Assembly (NCBI RefSeq): GCF_001685015.1 | Contig: NZ_MAYT01000012.1 | Span: forward strand, 165,268 to 229,267 | From: Pseudobacillus wudalianchiensis | GTDB taxonomy: Bacteria; Bacillota; Bacilli; Bacillales; Domibacillaceae | Length of the DNA stretch: 64,000 nt | Direction of reading: 5' to 3' | Part shown: positions 48,969 through 59,500 of the stretch, piece after piece | How the letters are laid out: each line of letters opens with the position of its first letter | Numbering within the stretch: the stretch's first letter is position 1 | The notes under the pieces: model-generated | What the model saw: the letters and a program-made list of their open reading frames with translations, nothing else | What the model was told of the DNA's origin: nothing | Databases searched by the model: none | Made by a program: the position numbers and the translations under genes

Positions 48969-51740
48969 ATGGCTTTTAAATCCAATAATTACCGCAAATT
49001 CGTTGCAGCTTCTGCAACAGCAACTCTCGTGGCTACAGCAGTAACTCCTGCATTCGCTGCTGAATTCACTGATGTAAACAAAAACTATAAAGAGGCTGTT
49101 GATTACTTAGTAAACAACAACATCGCTCAAGGTACTTCTAAAACTGAATTTGGAACAGTTCTTCCAATCACTCGTGGCGATGCAGCTGTAATGATCGCTA
49201 AAGCATTAAAATTAGATACTGATAATGCCCCAGCTTCTGCCTTCACAGATCTTAACAGTCGTGTAAAAGGTGCAGTTAACGCTCTTTATGCTAAAGGCGT
49301 TATTAGCGGTAAAACAGAAAAAACTTTCGAGCCAAGTGCACAAATTAAGCGTGCTGAAATGGCAAAAATCATCGCTAATGCTTATGACCTAAAAGCTGGC
49401 GATACTAAAAATGAATTCACAGATGTAAATAGCAACTGGGATCCATATGTTGACAAGCTTCTTGCTAACAAAATCACTGTTGGTAAAACACCAACAACTT
49501 TCGCTCCTGATGCAAACGTAACTCGTGGTGAATTTGCTTTATTCATGTATCGTGCGAAAGATTTCCTCACAGCTCCAACAGTAAAAAGCGTAAGCCCAGT
49601 AGCTGATATTACTGTTAACCAAGGCGCTGAATTAACTCTACCTTCACAAGTAGAAGTAACACTTTCTAACGGTGAAAAAACTAATAAAGCCGTTCAATGG
49701 AATAGAACTGGCCTTGATCTAGATAAAGCTGGTGAATATACACTTAAAGGTGATGTAGCTGATACTGATATTGAAGCCACTGTAAAAGTTATTGTTAAGT
49801 CAGTTGCTCCAGAAGTAACAGAAGTAAAAGCGGCTAACGCTACTCAAGTGGTAGTACAATTCAACCAGCCAGTAGATAAAGATACTTTATTTGATGCAAA
49901 TGGAAACTTTAAAACTGCTAACCTAGCATTAACAGCATTAGATGGCCAAAGTCCTGCAGCAGCATCCACAACTAAAGCTACGCTTTCTAAAGATGGCAAA
50001 ACTCTTACTGTGACAACTAATAATCCGCTTGAAAAGCGATATAAAGTTGTGGTAGACAATGTAAAAACTGCAGATGGAAAAGCTATCGAAAAGTTTGATC
50101 AAGTTGTTACCTTTGCAGCAGATACAACGGCGCCTGCAATCGTTGGTACAGAAAAATTAAATGCAACACAAGTAAAAGTTAAGTTCTCTGAGCCAATTAA
50201 AGCTCTCTCTACTGCAGGCACTTCTGTAACATTTAAAGATGCTGACGGAAAGACTATTGCTTCTGGTGGCAATGGAGTTGCTTATACTTCTGCAAATGGA
50301 GACAGTGAAATTGTATTTACTCTAGGCAGTGATGTTCCAGTTAACAAAGAAATTACTGCAACATTTGTGGGTGTTCAAGACCAAGTTGGTAATGTGATGA
50401 CTCCTAACCCTAGCACTGTATCTTTCCAAAAAGGTGATAAGGACGGCGTGGCACCAACTGTATCTGGAATTACACAAACAGGCGCTAAGAAGTTCACAGT
50501 TAAGTTTTCTGAAGCTGTTCAAAAGCCAGCAGCGGCTGATATTACAGTCAATGGAACTGCTGTAAGCAGTGTTGAACAAGTTGGTGATGACTCAACAACT
50601 TTCGAATTCACAACAGCTGCTCTACTTGATGGTGCTGCTACTGTGGCGTCTGCTAACCCAATTGTAGACCTTTCTGGTGAAACGGCTACATTCAGCAAAG
50701 TTGTTACATTCGTTAAAGATGAAGTAGCTCCAAAAGTCGTTTCTACTAATGTATCTAAAGATTCAACTAACGGTAAAGAATACTTAGATATCGTATTCGA
50801 CAAAGATGTAGTATTATCTACTGCATCAGGAAGCGAATCAAAACTTAGCGCTACTGGCACTTATGTAAAAGACTATATTACAAACAATGTTACATTAGCA
50901 GGTGCCAATAATAACATTGATTATAAAGACACTGCTAACAAGAAAGTTGTTCGTGTCGAGCTTGATACATTCTTAGGCACTACTACAGATGTTAAAGGTG
51001 CTGTTTATGATCTAGATCTAACATTTGCTAACGTAGAAAGCGTAGCAGGTGCAGCAGTTACAACAGGTAAAGCTAAGTTTACTCGCGGCGAAGACGGCAC
51101 TCCTACAACAAGCGATGTTGTTAAAGTAACTTCTATTGCACAAGGTGCTGATAACGATAAAGTAAACGTTACTTTTGATAAACCAGTTGACGGCGCGTCA
51201 GCAACAAACGTTGCAAACTACAAAGTTGACGGAGCAGTGGTAGAATCTGTTACATTAGCAGCAGCTAGTGGAACTACTCAAGTTGCTACATTAAACTTGA
51301 AAAAGGATTCTAACACATTCTCTGGTACACGTAATGTAACTGTATCAAATGTAAAAGCTCTTGGTTCAACTAAGGTTATGGAAACGACTGTTCAACCAGT
51401 TATTCTTAATGAAAATGTGAGACCAACTGTTAAATCAGCCAAACTTACATCTACTACTGGAATTACTTTAACATTCTCTGAGAATATTAAAGATGGTACT
51501 GCTGATGATTTTGAACTTTTAGTTGGTGGTAAATCAGTAGCTACTCCTGTAAAAGTAGATGTCACTCCTGGAACTGGAGCTGATGCTAATACTGCTACTA
51601 TTACATTGAGTACTGCATTAACAGCTGATCAACTTACTCAAGGAATCTCTCTAAAAGCTCTTGATAGTCTTGATATTACTGACGCGGTTACTCCAGGTAA
51701 TAAGCTTTCTGTTCCTGCTAACATCACTGTTGCTCAATAA
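48969..51740 (+). CDS. S-layer protein with three SLH domains (923 aa)
   Basis: The ATG at 48969 has TTGGAGG upstream. Signal peptide 1-30 and three SLH repeats (about 31-200) are nearly identical to those of the 42793 protein; after that the sequences part. The rest is a chain of beta-sandwich (bacterial Ig-like) modules: NQGAELTLPSQVEVTLSNG (BIG4-like), then repeats of the form VKAANATQVVVQFNQPVDK, KLNATQVKVKFSEPIKA and TQTGAKKFTVKFSEAVQK. Codon bias is strong throughout. A major S-layer subunit, or an alternative to the first, is the likely role. Confidence 0.92.
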   Translation: MAFKSNNYRKFVAASATATLVATAVTPAFAAEFTDVNKNYKEAVDYLVNNNIAQGTSKTEFGTVLPITRGDAAVMIAKALKLDTDNAPASAFTDLNSRVKGAVNALYAKGVISGKTEKTFEPSAQIKRAEMAKIIANAYDLKAGDTKNEFTDVNSNWDPYVDKLLANKITVGKTPTTFAPDANVTRGEFALFMYRAKDFLTAPTVKSVSPVADITVNQGAELTLPSQVEVTLSNGEKTNKAVQWNRTGLDLDKAGEYTLKGDVADTDIEATVKVIVKSVAPEVTEVKAANATQVVVQFNQPVDKDTLFDANGNFKTANLALTALDGQSPAAASTTKATLSKDGKTLTVTTNNPLEKRYKVVVDNVKTADGKAIEKFDQVVTFAADTTAPAIVGTEKLNATQVKVKFSEPIKALSTAGTSVTFKDADGKTIASGGNGVAYTSANGDSEIVFTLGSDVPVNKEITATFVGVQDQVGNVMTPNPSTVSFQKGDKDGVAPTVSGITQTGAKKFTVKFSEAVQKPAAADITVNGTAVSSVEQVGDDSTTFEFTTAALLDGAATVASANPIVDLSGETATFSKVVTFVKDEVAPKVVSTNVSKDSTNGKEYLDIVFDKDVVLSTASGSESKLSATGTYVKDYITNNVTLAGANNNIDYKDTANKKVVRVELDTFLGTTTDVKGAVYDLDLTFANVESVAGAAVTTGKAKFTRGEDGTPTTSDVVKVTSIAQGADNDKVNVTFDKPVDGASATNVANYKVDGAVVESVTLAAASGTTQVATLNLKKDSNTFSGTRNVTVSNVKALGSTKVMETTVQPVILNENVRPTVKSAKLTSTTGITLTFSENIKDGTADDFELLVGGKSVATPVKVDVTPGTGADANTATITLSTALTADQLTQGISLKALDSLDITDAVTPGNKLSVPANITVAQ

Positions 51741-51800
51741 TAATCAAAACATTGTCTTACTTCTTTTGTTTAAATCAGAGTGAAGTAAGTTAAATAAAAA

Positions 51801-51849
51801 CCCTAAGACTTCCTATAATTTACTTTAGGAATCAGTCTTAGGGTTTTTT
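51801..51849 (+). terminator. Terminator after the second S-layer gene
   Basis: CCCTAAGACT/AGTCTTAGGG with an inner CCT/AGG pairing, followed by TTTTTTATTT. Confidence 0.88.
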
Positions 51850-51918
51850 ATTTGTGTTATAAAGCCAGTTGATGTGGTAAGACGAGTGATATAGAGGAAA
51901 ATAAGAAATAAATCAACA

Positions 51919-51950
51919 TAGGGAACTATTTATCTAGTTTCCTATTTTTC
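51919..51950 (+). terminator. Second terminator-like hairpin
   Basis: TAGGGAACTA/TAGTTTCCTA (one G-U pair) with a TTTTT tail, about 70 bp beyond the first; between here and 52134 there is no gene. A TATAAT at 52009-52014 may serve the next gene, without a good -35. Confidence 0.55.
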
Positions 51951-52134
51951 ATTGGGTCTCAAAAGTAGAAATTCCTCTCATTCGACAAAATTATACAATT
52001 TTATTTAATATAATGTGAGATAATATACCTAATCCTATTGATTTAGAGGAATTAAAAATTATTTGAAGCTTCGTGTTTTATTGATGGGATTGCAGTTTTC
52101 TTAAATAGCAAATTAGATATAGGGGGGACGTAAA

Positions 52135-53898
52135 GTGAAGAAGTTATTTATTGTGCTGGCAGCTTTTTTTGCGTGCATTATATTCTTCGATAAAGCAAGT
52201 GCATCAGAGTTCTTGGATTTGCCTAAAATAGCAGAATTAAAAACTGATAGCAGTATTACGACAGGGGTTTTTAGCCCGGATGATAAGTTTATTGTGACGG
52301 GTGATTCGTCTGGCTATATTACCGTATACAATGCGGCCACGGGGGCACAGGTGAACAAATGGGAAGATAAGGATGCCTACGAGATTTCCAAAATCCTATT
52401 TAGCCCGGATGGCCAGCGCCTCGTATCTATTAGCACAGGTTATAGCGGAAATGTAAAGGTTTGGGATGTGCAAACAGGCCTTTTGCTTTCAACCTTAACA
52501 GTAGAAAAAGGCGACTATAGAAAATTTTACGATATTGCTTTAAATAAGGATGGGACTGTTTTATACACTGCCGATGGCGAGAAGAGTGTGATTTATTGGG
52601 ATCTTTTAAAAGGTACAAAATTGTTGGAGCTCACTATGCCTACTTTGCCAACATCGCTGGCGTACAATGCGGCTGAACAGCATTTGGCTATTGGATTGAA
52701 AGATGGCAGTATTAATGTAAGGCAGGCAGTAAGCGGAGAGTACATAAGCACCAAATCGGTTGGTCCCGACTATTTCTCAGACATTGTGAAGGTAAAGTAT
52801 TCTGCCGATAACAAGGTTTTATACTTTTCCTTAATTAATGATCAGCAGCCATACTTATTTGATGTGAACAATCATTATGAAATGATTCCTCTGGAAGAAA
52901 ATGATTACAGCAGCCAGTGGAAAGATTTTGATTTTAACTTGAACCACAAATATGTGGCTGTGGGAGAGCAATACAGCCCATTCAAAATATTTGATACAGA
53001 GACCAAAGAGTTGGTTGCTAAAGGAAACTATGGTTTCTACTATTATAGTGATGATGTTGAGTTTAGTCATAATGGCAAGCGTTTAGTTGTTGGAGGCACT
53101 GTGTATGATACGGCGATTCTCTTTAACGAGCTAACTAGTATTCAGATCACTCCCGCTTCTCTTCATATGAGTGTCGATGATGTTCAAGGTTTTACGGTTA
53201 AGGGAAAATACAGCAATGGAACGGTGAAGGCCATTCCTTCTGCTGAAGTGCAGTGGAGCTCGGAAAATCCGGATGTGGCGACTTTCATCTATGGAAAGTT
53301 CCAAGCACTGAAGCCGGGGACCACCACTATTAAAGCTTCTTACAAAGGATTCACAGCGAAAGCCGTTATTCAGGTAAATTCACAGCAATTCACAGACTTG
53401 AAACCGATTCACGTCGATGCTGTTAATTATTTAGTAAGCAAAAAGATTGCCAGCGGCTTATCAAAAACAACGTTCGGTACCAACGCGACAATTAAACGGG
53501 TGGATGCCGCGATTATGATCGCCAAAGCACTTGAATTAGATACGGCGACTGCTCCTAAAGCAGGGTTTACAGATGTTCCGGCGCGCGGACAAGCTTATGT
53601 GAATGCTTTAAAAGCAAGTGGCGTGATCAGCGGCAAAACGAAAACGACGTTTGGCACAAATGATCAGATTACACGCGGTGAAATGGCGTTGATCCTGCAG
53701 CGTGTGTACAAATTTACACCGGACAGCACCCATCATTCCTTTGTAGATGTCAGCTCGCGCTATGATAATGCTATTTCTTCGCTCGTTCGCTATAAGATCG
53801 TTACCGGTATTAACGATTATGAATTTGGAACATCTATTCCGATCACACGAGGTGACTTTGCGATCTTCCTTTACAATTCGGAAATGGCTAAGAACTAA
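52135..53898 (+). CDS. SLH-anchored protein with WD40-like propeller and BIG2 domain
   Basis: Encodes 587 residues from a GTG at 52135 after GGGGGG. Signal peptide (about 1-23), a WD40-like beta-propeller (about 35-330; repeats such as GVFSPDDKFIVTGDSSGYITVYNAATG and ILFSPDGQRLVSIS), a BIG2 domain (ITPASLHMSVDDVQGFTV to about 420) and three C-terminal SLH repeats (about 421-587). No catalytic motif is visible. The propeller suggests a ligand- or protein-binding surface scaffold. It is unusual among its neighbours in having the SLH block at the C-terminus after a propeller. Confidence 0.88.
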   Translation: MKKLFIVLAAFFACIIFFDKASASEFLDLPKIAELKTDSSITTGVFSPDDKFIVTGDSSGYITVYNAATGAQVNKWEDKDAYEISKILFSPDGQRLVSISTGYSGNVKVWDVQTGLLLSTLTVEKGDYRKFYDIALNKDGTVLYTADGEKSVIYWDLLKGTKLLELTMPTLPTSLAYNAAEQHLAIGLKDGSINVRQAVSGEYISTKSVGPDYFSDIVKVKYSADNKVLYFSLINDQQPYLFDVNNHYEMIPLEENDYSSQWKDFDFNLNHKYVAVGEQYSPFKIFDTETKELVAKGNYGFYYYSDDVEFSHNGKRLVVGGTVYDTAILFNELTSIQITPASLHMSVDDVQGFTVKGKYSNGTVKAIPSAEVQWSSENPDVATFIYGKFQALKPGTTTIKASYKGFTAKAVIQVNSQQFTDLKPIHVDAVNYLVSKKIASGLSKTTFGTNATIKRVDAAIMIAKALELDTATAPKAGFTDVPARGQAYVNALKASGVISGKTKTTFGTNDQITRGEMALILQRVYKFTPDSTHHSFVDVSSRYDNAISSLVRYKIVTGINDYEFGTSIPITRGDFAIFLYNSEMAKN

Positions 53899-53906
53899 CG
53901 AACGAA

Positions 53907-53943
53907 ACAGAGAGCCAACCATAAAAAGTGGTTGGCTCTCTGT
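53907..53943 (+). terminator. Bidirectional terminator between propeller-SLH gene and chemoreceptor
   Basis: A perfect 15-bp ACAGAGAGCCAACCA/TGGTTGGCTCTCTGT stem with a 7-base loop, lying between convergent genes. Confidence 0.88.
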
Positions 53944-53974
53944 TGTTCTCTTAACTAGTTAGAATGATAACATC

Positions 53975-55717
53975 CTACTTAAACATCGCCACCGATTCCT
54001 CCAGCTTCTCCGCAAACTCCTTCAATATAATCGTCGTCTCTTCGATTTTATCCATTTGGGTCAGTTCTTCCTTCGAAGCGTTTGCAACGTCAATTGTGTC
54101 TTTGGCCGTTTGTTTCGTGATGGTTGAAAACTGTTCGAGAGAGGCGAAGATTTCTTCTGATCCGGCACTTAATTGTTCTGTGACGGCCGAAACTTCTTGG
54201 ATTTCTTCGTTTACCTTTTGAACGGAATTCAGAATGCTGGTGAACATCGCTCCCGTGTGCATGACGGCCTCTGTTCCTTTGTGTGCTTTGCCTGTACTTT
54301 CATTCATATCAGAAATTACACTGTGAGTCGTATGGGTAAAGTCATTGATCAGCCGGGATATTTCTTCCGCGGAGAACTTTGATTTTTCAGCGAGCTTTCT
54401 GACTTCCTCCGCTACGACAGCAAAGCCTTTTCCGTGCTCGCCTGCCCGGGTTGCTTCAATGGTTGCGTTTAATGACAATAAATTTGTTTGATTGGAGATG
54501 TCGGTAATGACTTTGGTAATTTGGCTGATTTCATCGACTTGGTTAATCATGTTTTTCAGCTTGTTCGCTGTTTCGGTGATAGATGTTTCGACACCTTGGA
54601 TTTCATCAATAACTTTAACGATGTCCTGATCGCTTGCTTCGACGGTTTTCGTGACATCATTCGATGATTCGGAAACACTGGAGGAAGAGTCGGCGATTTT
54701 CTGAATGCCGATCGCCATTTCTTCCATCGCTCTCACCGATTCCTCGGACTGCTGCAAGTTGCTTTTACTGCCCTCCGCAATGTTATCAATCTTCCGAAAA
54801 ATGTTTTTATTGGAGCCCTTGGCAGAGTGCACATCTGCCGAAAGCTGTTCAGATGTCTGAACGAGGTGGCCGGAAATGTCTGCAATATGGGCAAGCAGTC
54901 TTTTAATTCGTTCGGTCATGCTTTTAAATGACTCTCCGACATGCTTGATTTCGTCATTTCCTTTAATCACAAGCCCATTAATTAATTGCTCTGCTTTTTC
55001 AAGCTCTCCATTTTGGATTTCTCTTGCTGTTTTTGAGATTACGGATAGGGGAGCAAGGCGTGATTTTGTATAAAAGAATAGCAGGGCGCTCGTACCCACA
55101 ACCAGTAGTAGAAGAATGGACAGGTACAGAGGCAGGGAATGAGAAATGACATGATTTTGTATAGCCCCTACATCCTCCGCCATAATATCGACCCCTAATA
55201 TTCCAATCACTTCATTATTCTTACCTTTAATAGGAGCAAACGCCGATAAATATTTTCCATACTGGGGATCATTGATGATGTCTGTTGAAGCTGTGCCCCC
55301 TTTTAAAGCGGGTTCCACGTCTTCATATGTAGTACCTGTGGTGGGAGACCCAATTTCAGCTGCATCCTCTGCATCCTTCGGTGAACCGTCCACAAGGATA
55401 GTAATCGCTTTATTTTTTTCGTTGAGAATATAGACATAGGCTGCTCCGGATTTCACTTGATAATCCCCGAGCTGCTCTCTCAGCTTCCAATAGTCGTCTG
55501 ATTCGACGGGGGTGTCCAGGAAGTTTTCAAATGTTTTCGTGTCTAAGCCAGAAGCGATGTTTTTAGCTGTATTCATGCTAAAGTTCGAGATTGTCTGTTC
55601 CACGGTCATCTTTGTATTCTTAAATAGAATAAATGTCGTGATGACAAGAATAAGTAACATCGCTGCTAATAAAGGCATCGTAATTTTTGTACTTAACTTT
55701 CCTTCTCTTTGTCTCAT
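53975..55717 (-). CDS. Methyl-accepting chemotaxis protein
   Basis: Encodes 580 residues; GGAGGAG precedes the ATG. Order: TM1 (about 13-32), an extracellular Cache-type ligand-binding region (about 33-190), TM2 (about 193-215), HAMP (about 215-270) and a signalling domain whose hairpin tip contains [24 protein letters not shown] (about 415-440). It should sense an external ligand and signal to CheA/CheW. It is the only motility-signalling gene among the S-layer genes. Flagellar genes at 14-16 kb show the cell is motile. Confidence 0.94.
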   Translation of the reverse strand: MRQREGKLSTKITMPLLAAMLLILVITTFILFKNTKMTVEQTISNFSMNTAKNIASGLDTKTFENFLDTPVESDDYWKLREQLGDYQVKSGAAYVYILNEKNKAITILVDGSPKDAEDAAEIGSPTTGTTYEDVEPALKGGTASTDIINDPQYGKYLSAFAPIKGKNNEVIGILGVDIMAEDVGAIQNHVISHSLPLYLSILLLLVVGTSALLFFYTKSRLAPLSVISKTAREIQNGELEKAEQLINGLVIKGNDEIKHVGESFKSMTERIKRLLAHIADISGHLVQTSEQLSADVHSAKGSNKNIFRKIDNIAEGSKSNLQQSEESVRAMEEMAIGIQKIADSSSSVSESSNDVTKTVEASDQDIVKVIDEIQGVETSITETANKLKNMINQVDEISQITKVITDISNQTNLLSLNATIEATRAGEHGKGFAVVAEEVRKLAEKSKFSAEEISRLINDFTHTTHSVISDMNESTGKAHKGTEAVMHTGAMFTSILNSVQKVNEEIQEVSAVTEQLSAGSEEIFASLEQFSTITKQTAKDTIDVANASKEELTQMDKIEETTIILKEFAEKLEESVAMFK

Positions 55718-55751
55718 GAGGTCTCCTCCAATGTAAACGTTTCTATATACT

Positions 55752-55782
55752 TTATCGACTATTTTAATGTTTAATAAAGTGA
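55752..55782 (-). promoter_or_regulatory. Candidate sigma-D promoter of the chemoreceptor
   Basis: On the minus strand GTCGATAA (close to GCCGATAT) lies about 35 bp upstream of the start, with a weak TTTA 15 bp further upstream. Confidence 0.4.
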
Positions 55783-56043
55783 AAACAAATAAAAAAAAGA
55801 ATTATCAGAAAGATATTGAGGTAAAAGGCGTTCGTCGAAAAATGATCAGGAAGTATTCTATTTAGCTTGTTAATTTACTGTGGAAATAAAATACACTAAT
55901 TGTTATATTTGTATATATTCTCTTTCGTATAGACAAGGAAAAGGAAATACTATGGAAACATAGTTACGCAAGCTGTAGGAGCTAAGGCGGTTCTCTGCTA
56001 GGCTAGCCAGCTGCCGAAAATATAGGAGAAAAGGGGAATGTAC
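55783..56043. other. Intergenic stretch upstream of a broken small gene
   Basis: No gene recognised. It holds an imperfect inverted stretch around 55975-56015 (AGCTGTAGGAGCT and GGCTAGCCAGCT). Confidence 0.4.
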
Positions 56044-56230
56044 ATGAAAAAGGTAAGAAAAGTATTAGCTTGTCGTCTCGGTCTGTCTCTAATATTTGCA
56101 TAGGGATTTACACTGGCAGAGGCGAAAGGCAAGCCTGTCATCGATAAAAATAAGAATAGGCTTGCGGATAATTGGAAAAGAAAACGATCCAGCCGATCAA
56201 GTGAATGATGAGGAACAGGATGGAGAGTAA
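56044..56230 (+). pseudogene. Broken small secreted protein with a calcium-binding-like motif
   Basis: Reads from an ATG with AAGGGG upstream: MKKVRKVLACRLGLSLIFA, then an in-frame TAG (56101), then GFTLAEAKGKPVIDKNKNRLADNW. One frameshift later the frame continues ENDPADQVNDEEQDGE to a TAA at 56228. The parts form a signal peptide followed by a DxNxNxLxDxW segment like thrombospondin type 3 / EF-hand-like loops. Two lesions in about 190 bp mark it as a pseudogene. A terminator follows. Confidence 0.55.
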
Positions 56231-56275
56231 GTAATCGCGCCTGAAGAAAAATTGAATGAGATATAAGTAGAAGGG

Positions 56276-56302
56276 AGAACAGCGATGGCTGTTCTTTTTC
56301 AT
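56276..56302 (+). terminator. Terminator after the broken small gene
   Basis: The AGAACAGC/GCTGTTCT stem with a 4-base loop and TTTT tail. Confidence 0.85.
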
Positions 56303-56379
56303 TACATAAATTGGTAAATTTTTATATAAAAATAGCTATCCATATTTGTTAATGTATGTAAATTGTATGTGTGATATGT

Positions 56380-56385
56380 TAAAAT
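56380..56385 (+). promoter_or_regulatory. Possible -10 of the large SLH gene
   Basis: TAAAAT inside TGTTAAAATAGT, a string also present in the promoter of the 63177 paralogue. The -35 is weak. Confidence 0.35.
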
Positions 56386-56538
56386 AGTAAAATAATACTA
56401 CTATAGTGCGTATGCATCAAATGTTTCCTTGTTATATCTATAACTTTATCATACTTATTGCTTAGATATCCCTGGAACGGCAATCCATTAGGGTAGTTTT
56501 TATATGTTCTAATGATTAAAATCTGGAGGAATGAATGG

Positions 56539-59500
56539 ATGGCTTATCAATCGAAATCTCATCAGAAATTCGTGGCAGCTGCCACCACAACGGCACTTGT
56601 CGCTACAGCTGTTACACCTGCTTATGCGGCGGCGTTCACAGATGTATCTAGTAAGTACAAGGAAGCAGTTGATTACCTTGTTAATAACAAAATCACCGAG
56701 GGCATTAGCTCTACTGAATTCGGTACCGATTTAACGATTAAACGTGTGGATGCGGCGGTTATGCTGGCAAAGGCGTTGAAGTTAGATACTAAAGGTGTGA
56801 AGGATGCTGGTTTTACAGATGTTCCGGCCCGTGCTAAAGCATCCGTGAATGCATTAAAAGCGGCCGGGATCATAAGCGGGAAAACAGAGAAGACTTTTGC
56901 CTCTGACCAGAACATTACTCGCGGAGAAGCAGCGATCATGTTGGCAAAGGCTTATCAAATTAAAGGGGATAAAACGAATCTTTCTTTTACAGATGTTGGT
57001 CTCCTCTATAAGGATTCAGTCGCTGCTCTAGTGGATCATAAAATCACATCAGGGAAAACAATGAAAGCTTTTGGAACAGGAGACGCCATCAAACGAGGCG
57101 AATTTGGAATATTCTTGTACAAACTATCTAAGGTTGAAAAAGAAGAACCGATCATTACACCAACAGTAAAAGCAACAAATGAAACAGAACTAAAGGCTGC
57201 TTTGAAAAATGACAAAGTCACTAAAATTATATTAGAAGCCAACATAGAATCTGCTAATCTGCCGGTTATTACCCATAATGTAGAAATTGATTTAAATGGA
57301 AAAGTGCTGACAGGCAATCTTCAATATAACATTCCTAACGGGACAGAGGCCATTACATTATCTTCTTCTAAAGAAGGGGCGCAAGTAAAAGGAGATGTAG
57401 CTGTTAATACGCCGAAAGCCGATTTCATTGTTGGAGAAAACGTCGAAATTACAGGCACTACTACAGTGGTCAATGTAAAAGCGAATACTTTCTATAATAA
57501 AGGGACACTTCATTCGGTGGTCGTAGAAGACAGTGATGGAACAAGTTTCGATAACGGTGGAACCATTAAAAAGGATATCACCATCGAAGCGACGGGCTCT
57601 GTGAAGTTGATCGGGAAAATTGATTCCGTAACAGTCAACAAAGCAGCGGCTATCACAGTGGATGACAATGCAGTGATTAAAGAAATGGTTGTGACAACCA
57701 ATGATGTAACGATAAAGGCGCCAAAAGGAACGATCGACACACTGAAAGCTAGCGAAGGAGTGGCGGTAAAAGATCCTGAGGGCAAACCGGTGGAAACAAA
57801 GCCAGTAGAGAGTAAGCCAGAGACACCAGGCGGCACCACAAACCCTGGAAGTGGAACAACAAACCCAGGGGGCGGCACGACAAATCCGGGAAGTGATACG
57901 ACGAAACCTGAGACCTTCCAAGGAAGCATTGACAAGCTAGATGAAGGAGGCATTACGGTTGCTGGCAAGACCTATAGTGCTTCCGATTCTTTGAAGAAGT
58001 TATTTAGCAAAAGCAATAGCGAGGCCTTGGAGAAAGCCTCTATTACATTTGAAGCGAAAGGCACTGTGATCGAGAAAGTAACAGAACTGACGCTTGTTAA
58101 TAGCGGCACATCCGATAAGCAGCTTGTGCTTGATGGACAAGGTGCAGTCATTGATGGTTCTCTTTTCGTAGAAGGGGATTATTGCAAGATTGCCAATTTA
58201 ACTGTCAACAATGATTTTACGATTACCGATAAAGTAGAAAATAGCTTTGAATCGGATAAATTAACGGTTAAAGGCAAAACGACTGTAGCTGAACAAAAGG
58301 CAGCAAAAGTAGCCAAAGCTGCCTTCTACCGCGCAGCTGCAGAAGATCCAAAAACAAGAATCACTATAATCTTTAAAGATTCAACGATCGCCACGATTGA
58401 AATAGCGAAAAAAGATGCCTATTTTTCAGCAACTGGCAGTACAAAAGTGACCTCTATTTCTTTACAGGCGAATGCTAATATTTTTGCTGATCCGGATGTG
58501 ATTATTCCAAAAGTAGATATTCACAAAGGTGTCACGCTTGTAGAATTGAACGTCACTATTAGAGATATTATTATTGAGTCTAATGATGACATTAAGGTAA
58601 CTGGTAAAGGGAACGTTGGAAACGTGGTGATTAACACAGATAAAACAGTTACCCTTGACACAAAAGGCCATATCCAAAATCTTGAAACTAAAAATGAGAA
58701 GTCAAAAGTAACGATCGGAGATAATGCAAAGATCACTAATGTTACCATTCCAGAAGGCAAAAAAGCGGAGGATATTGTTGAGAACTTTAGTCAGGTGAAA
58801 GATCGGATAGAACAGATTGGAAGCACGCCTCCTAAGGATAGCACACCACCGGAGTTTGATATGCCTAATTTTGGTATCGTCAATCCGACTGATTCTTCTG
58901 CAGATCTTAAAGTCAAGGTAAACGAAAATGCGATTGGTTATTATGTAGTCCTTCCAGAGGGAGAAAAGGTTCCAACGCAGGAGCAAGTAAAACAAGGGAG
59001 AAACGCAGCAAACGATGATGCACTTCAACAGCGTACCTTCCCTTTGCATGCCAATGAACAAAAAAATATATCGATAAACAATCTAGCAGCTAATACTTCC
59101 TATCAATTAGTTATGTTTGTTGAGGACATGATGGGGAATTCTACTAATTTGCAGGTCTTTAAGTTTACCACCTCTAAGCATTCAGAGCCTGACAAGCAAG
59201 AGGGACCGAAAGCCAGTAATCCAATGTCAGTATACCTTTATAAAAATGAAGTGGCGGGAGATCAAAAGCTAGTAGAAGGGGATATGGTTAATCTTTATTT
59301 TGACAGACCAATTAAGAATTCTGTTGGTGAAGCAGAAGAAGCAATCTATGAAGCATTAAAAGGTACAAAATTTGAAGGAAGGGTAATAATCGAATCTTTT
59401 TCCGGAAGTAAGAAGGATAGTCATGGGTTTAGTTTAGAGGTGAAATCAGGAGAGAGTATTGATATAGCAGAACCTCAAACCATTTTACTGCAATCCAATA

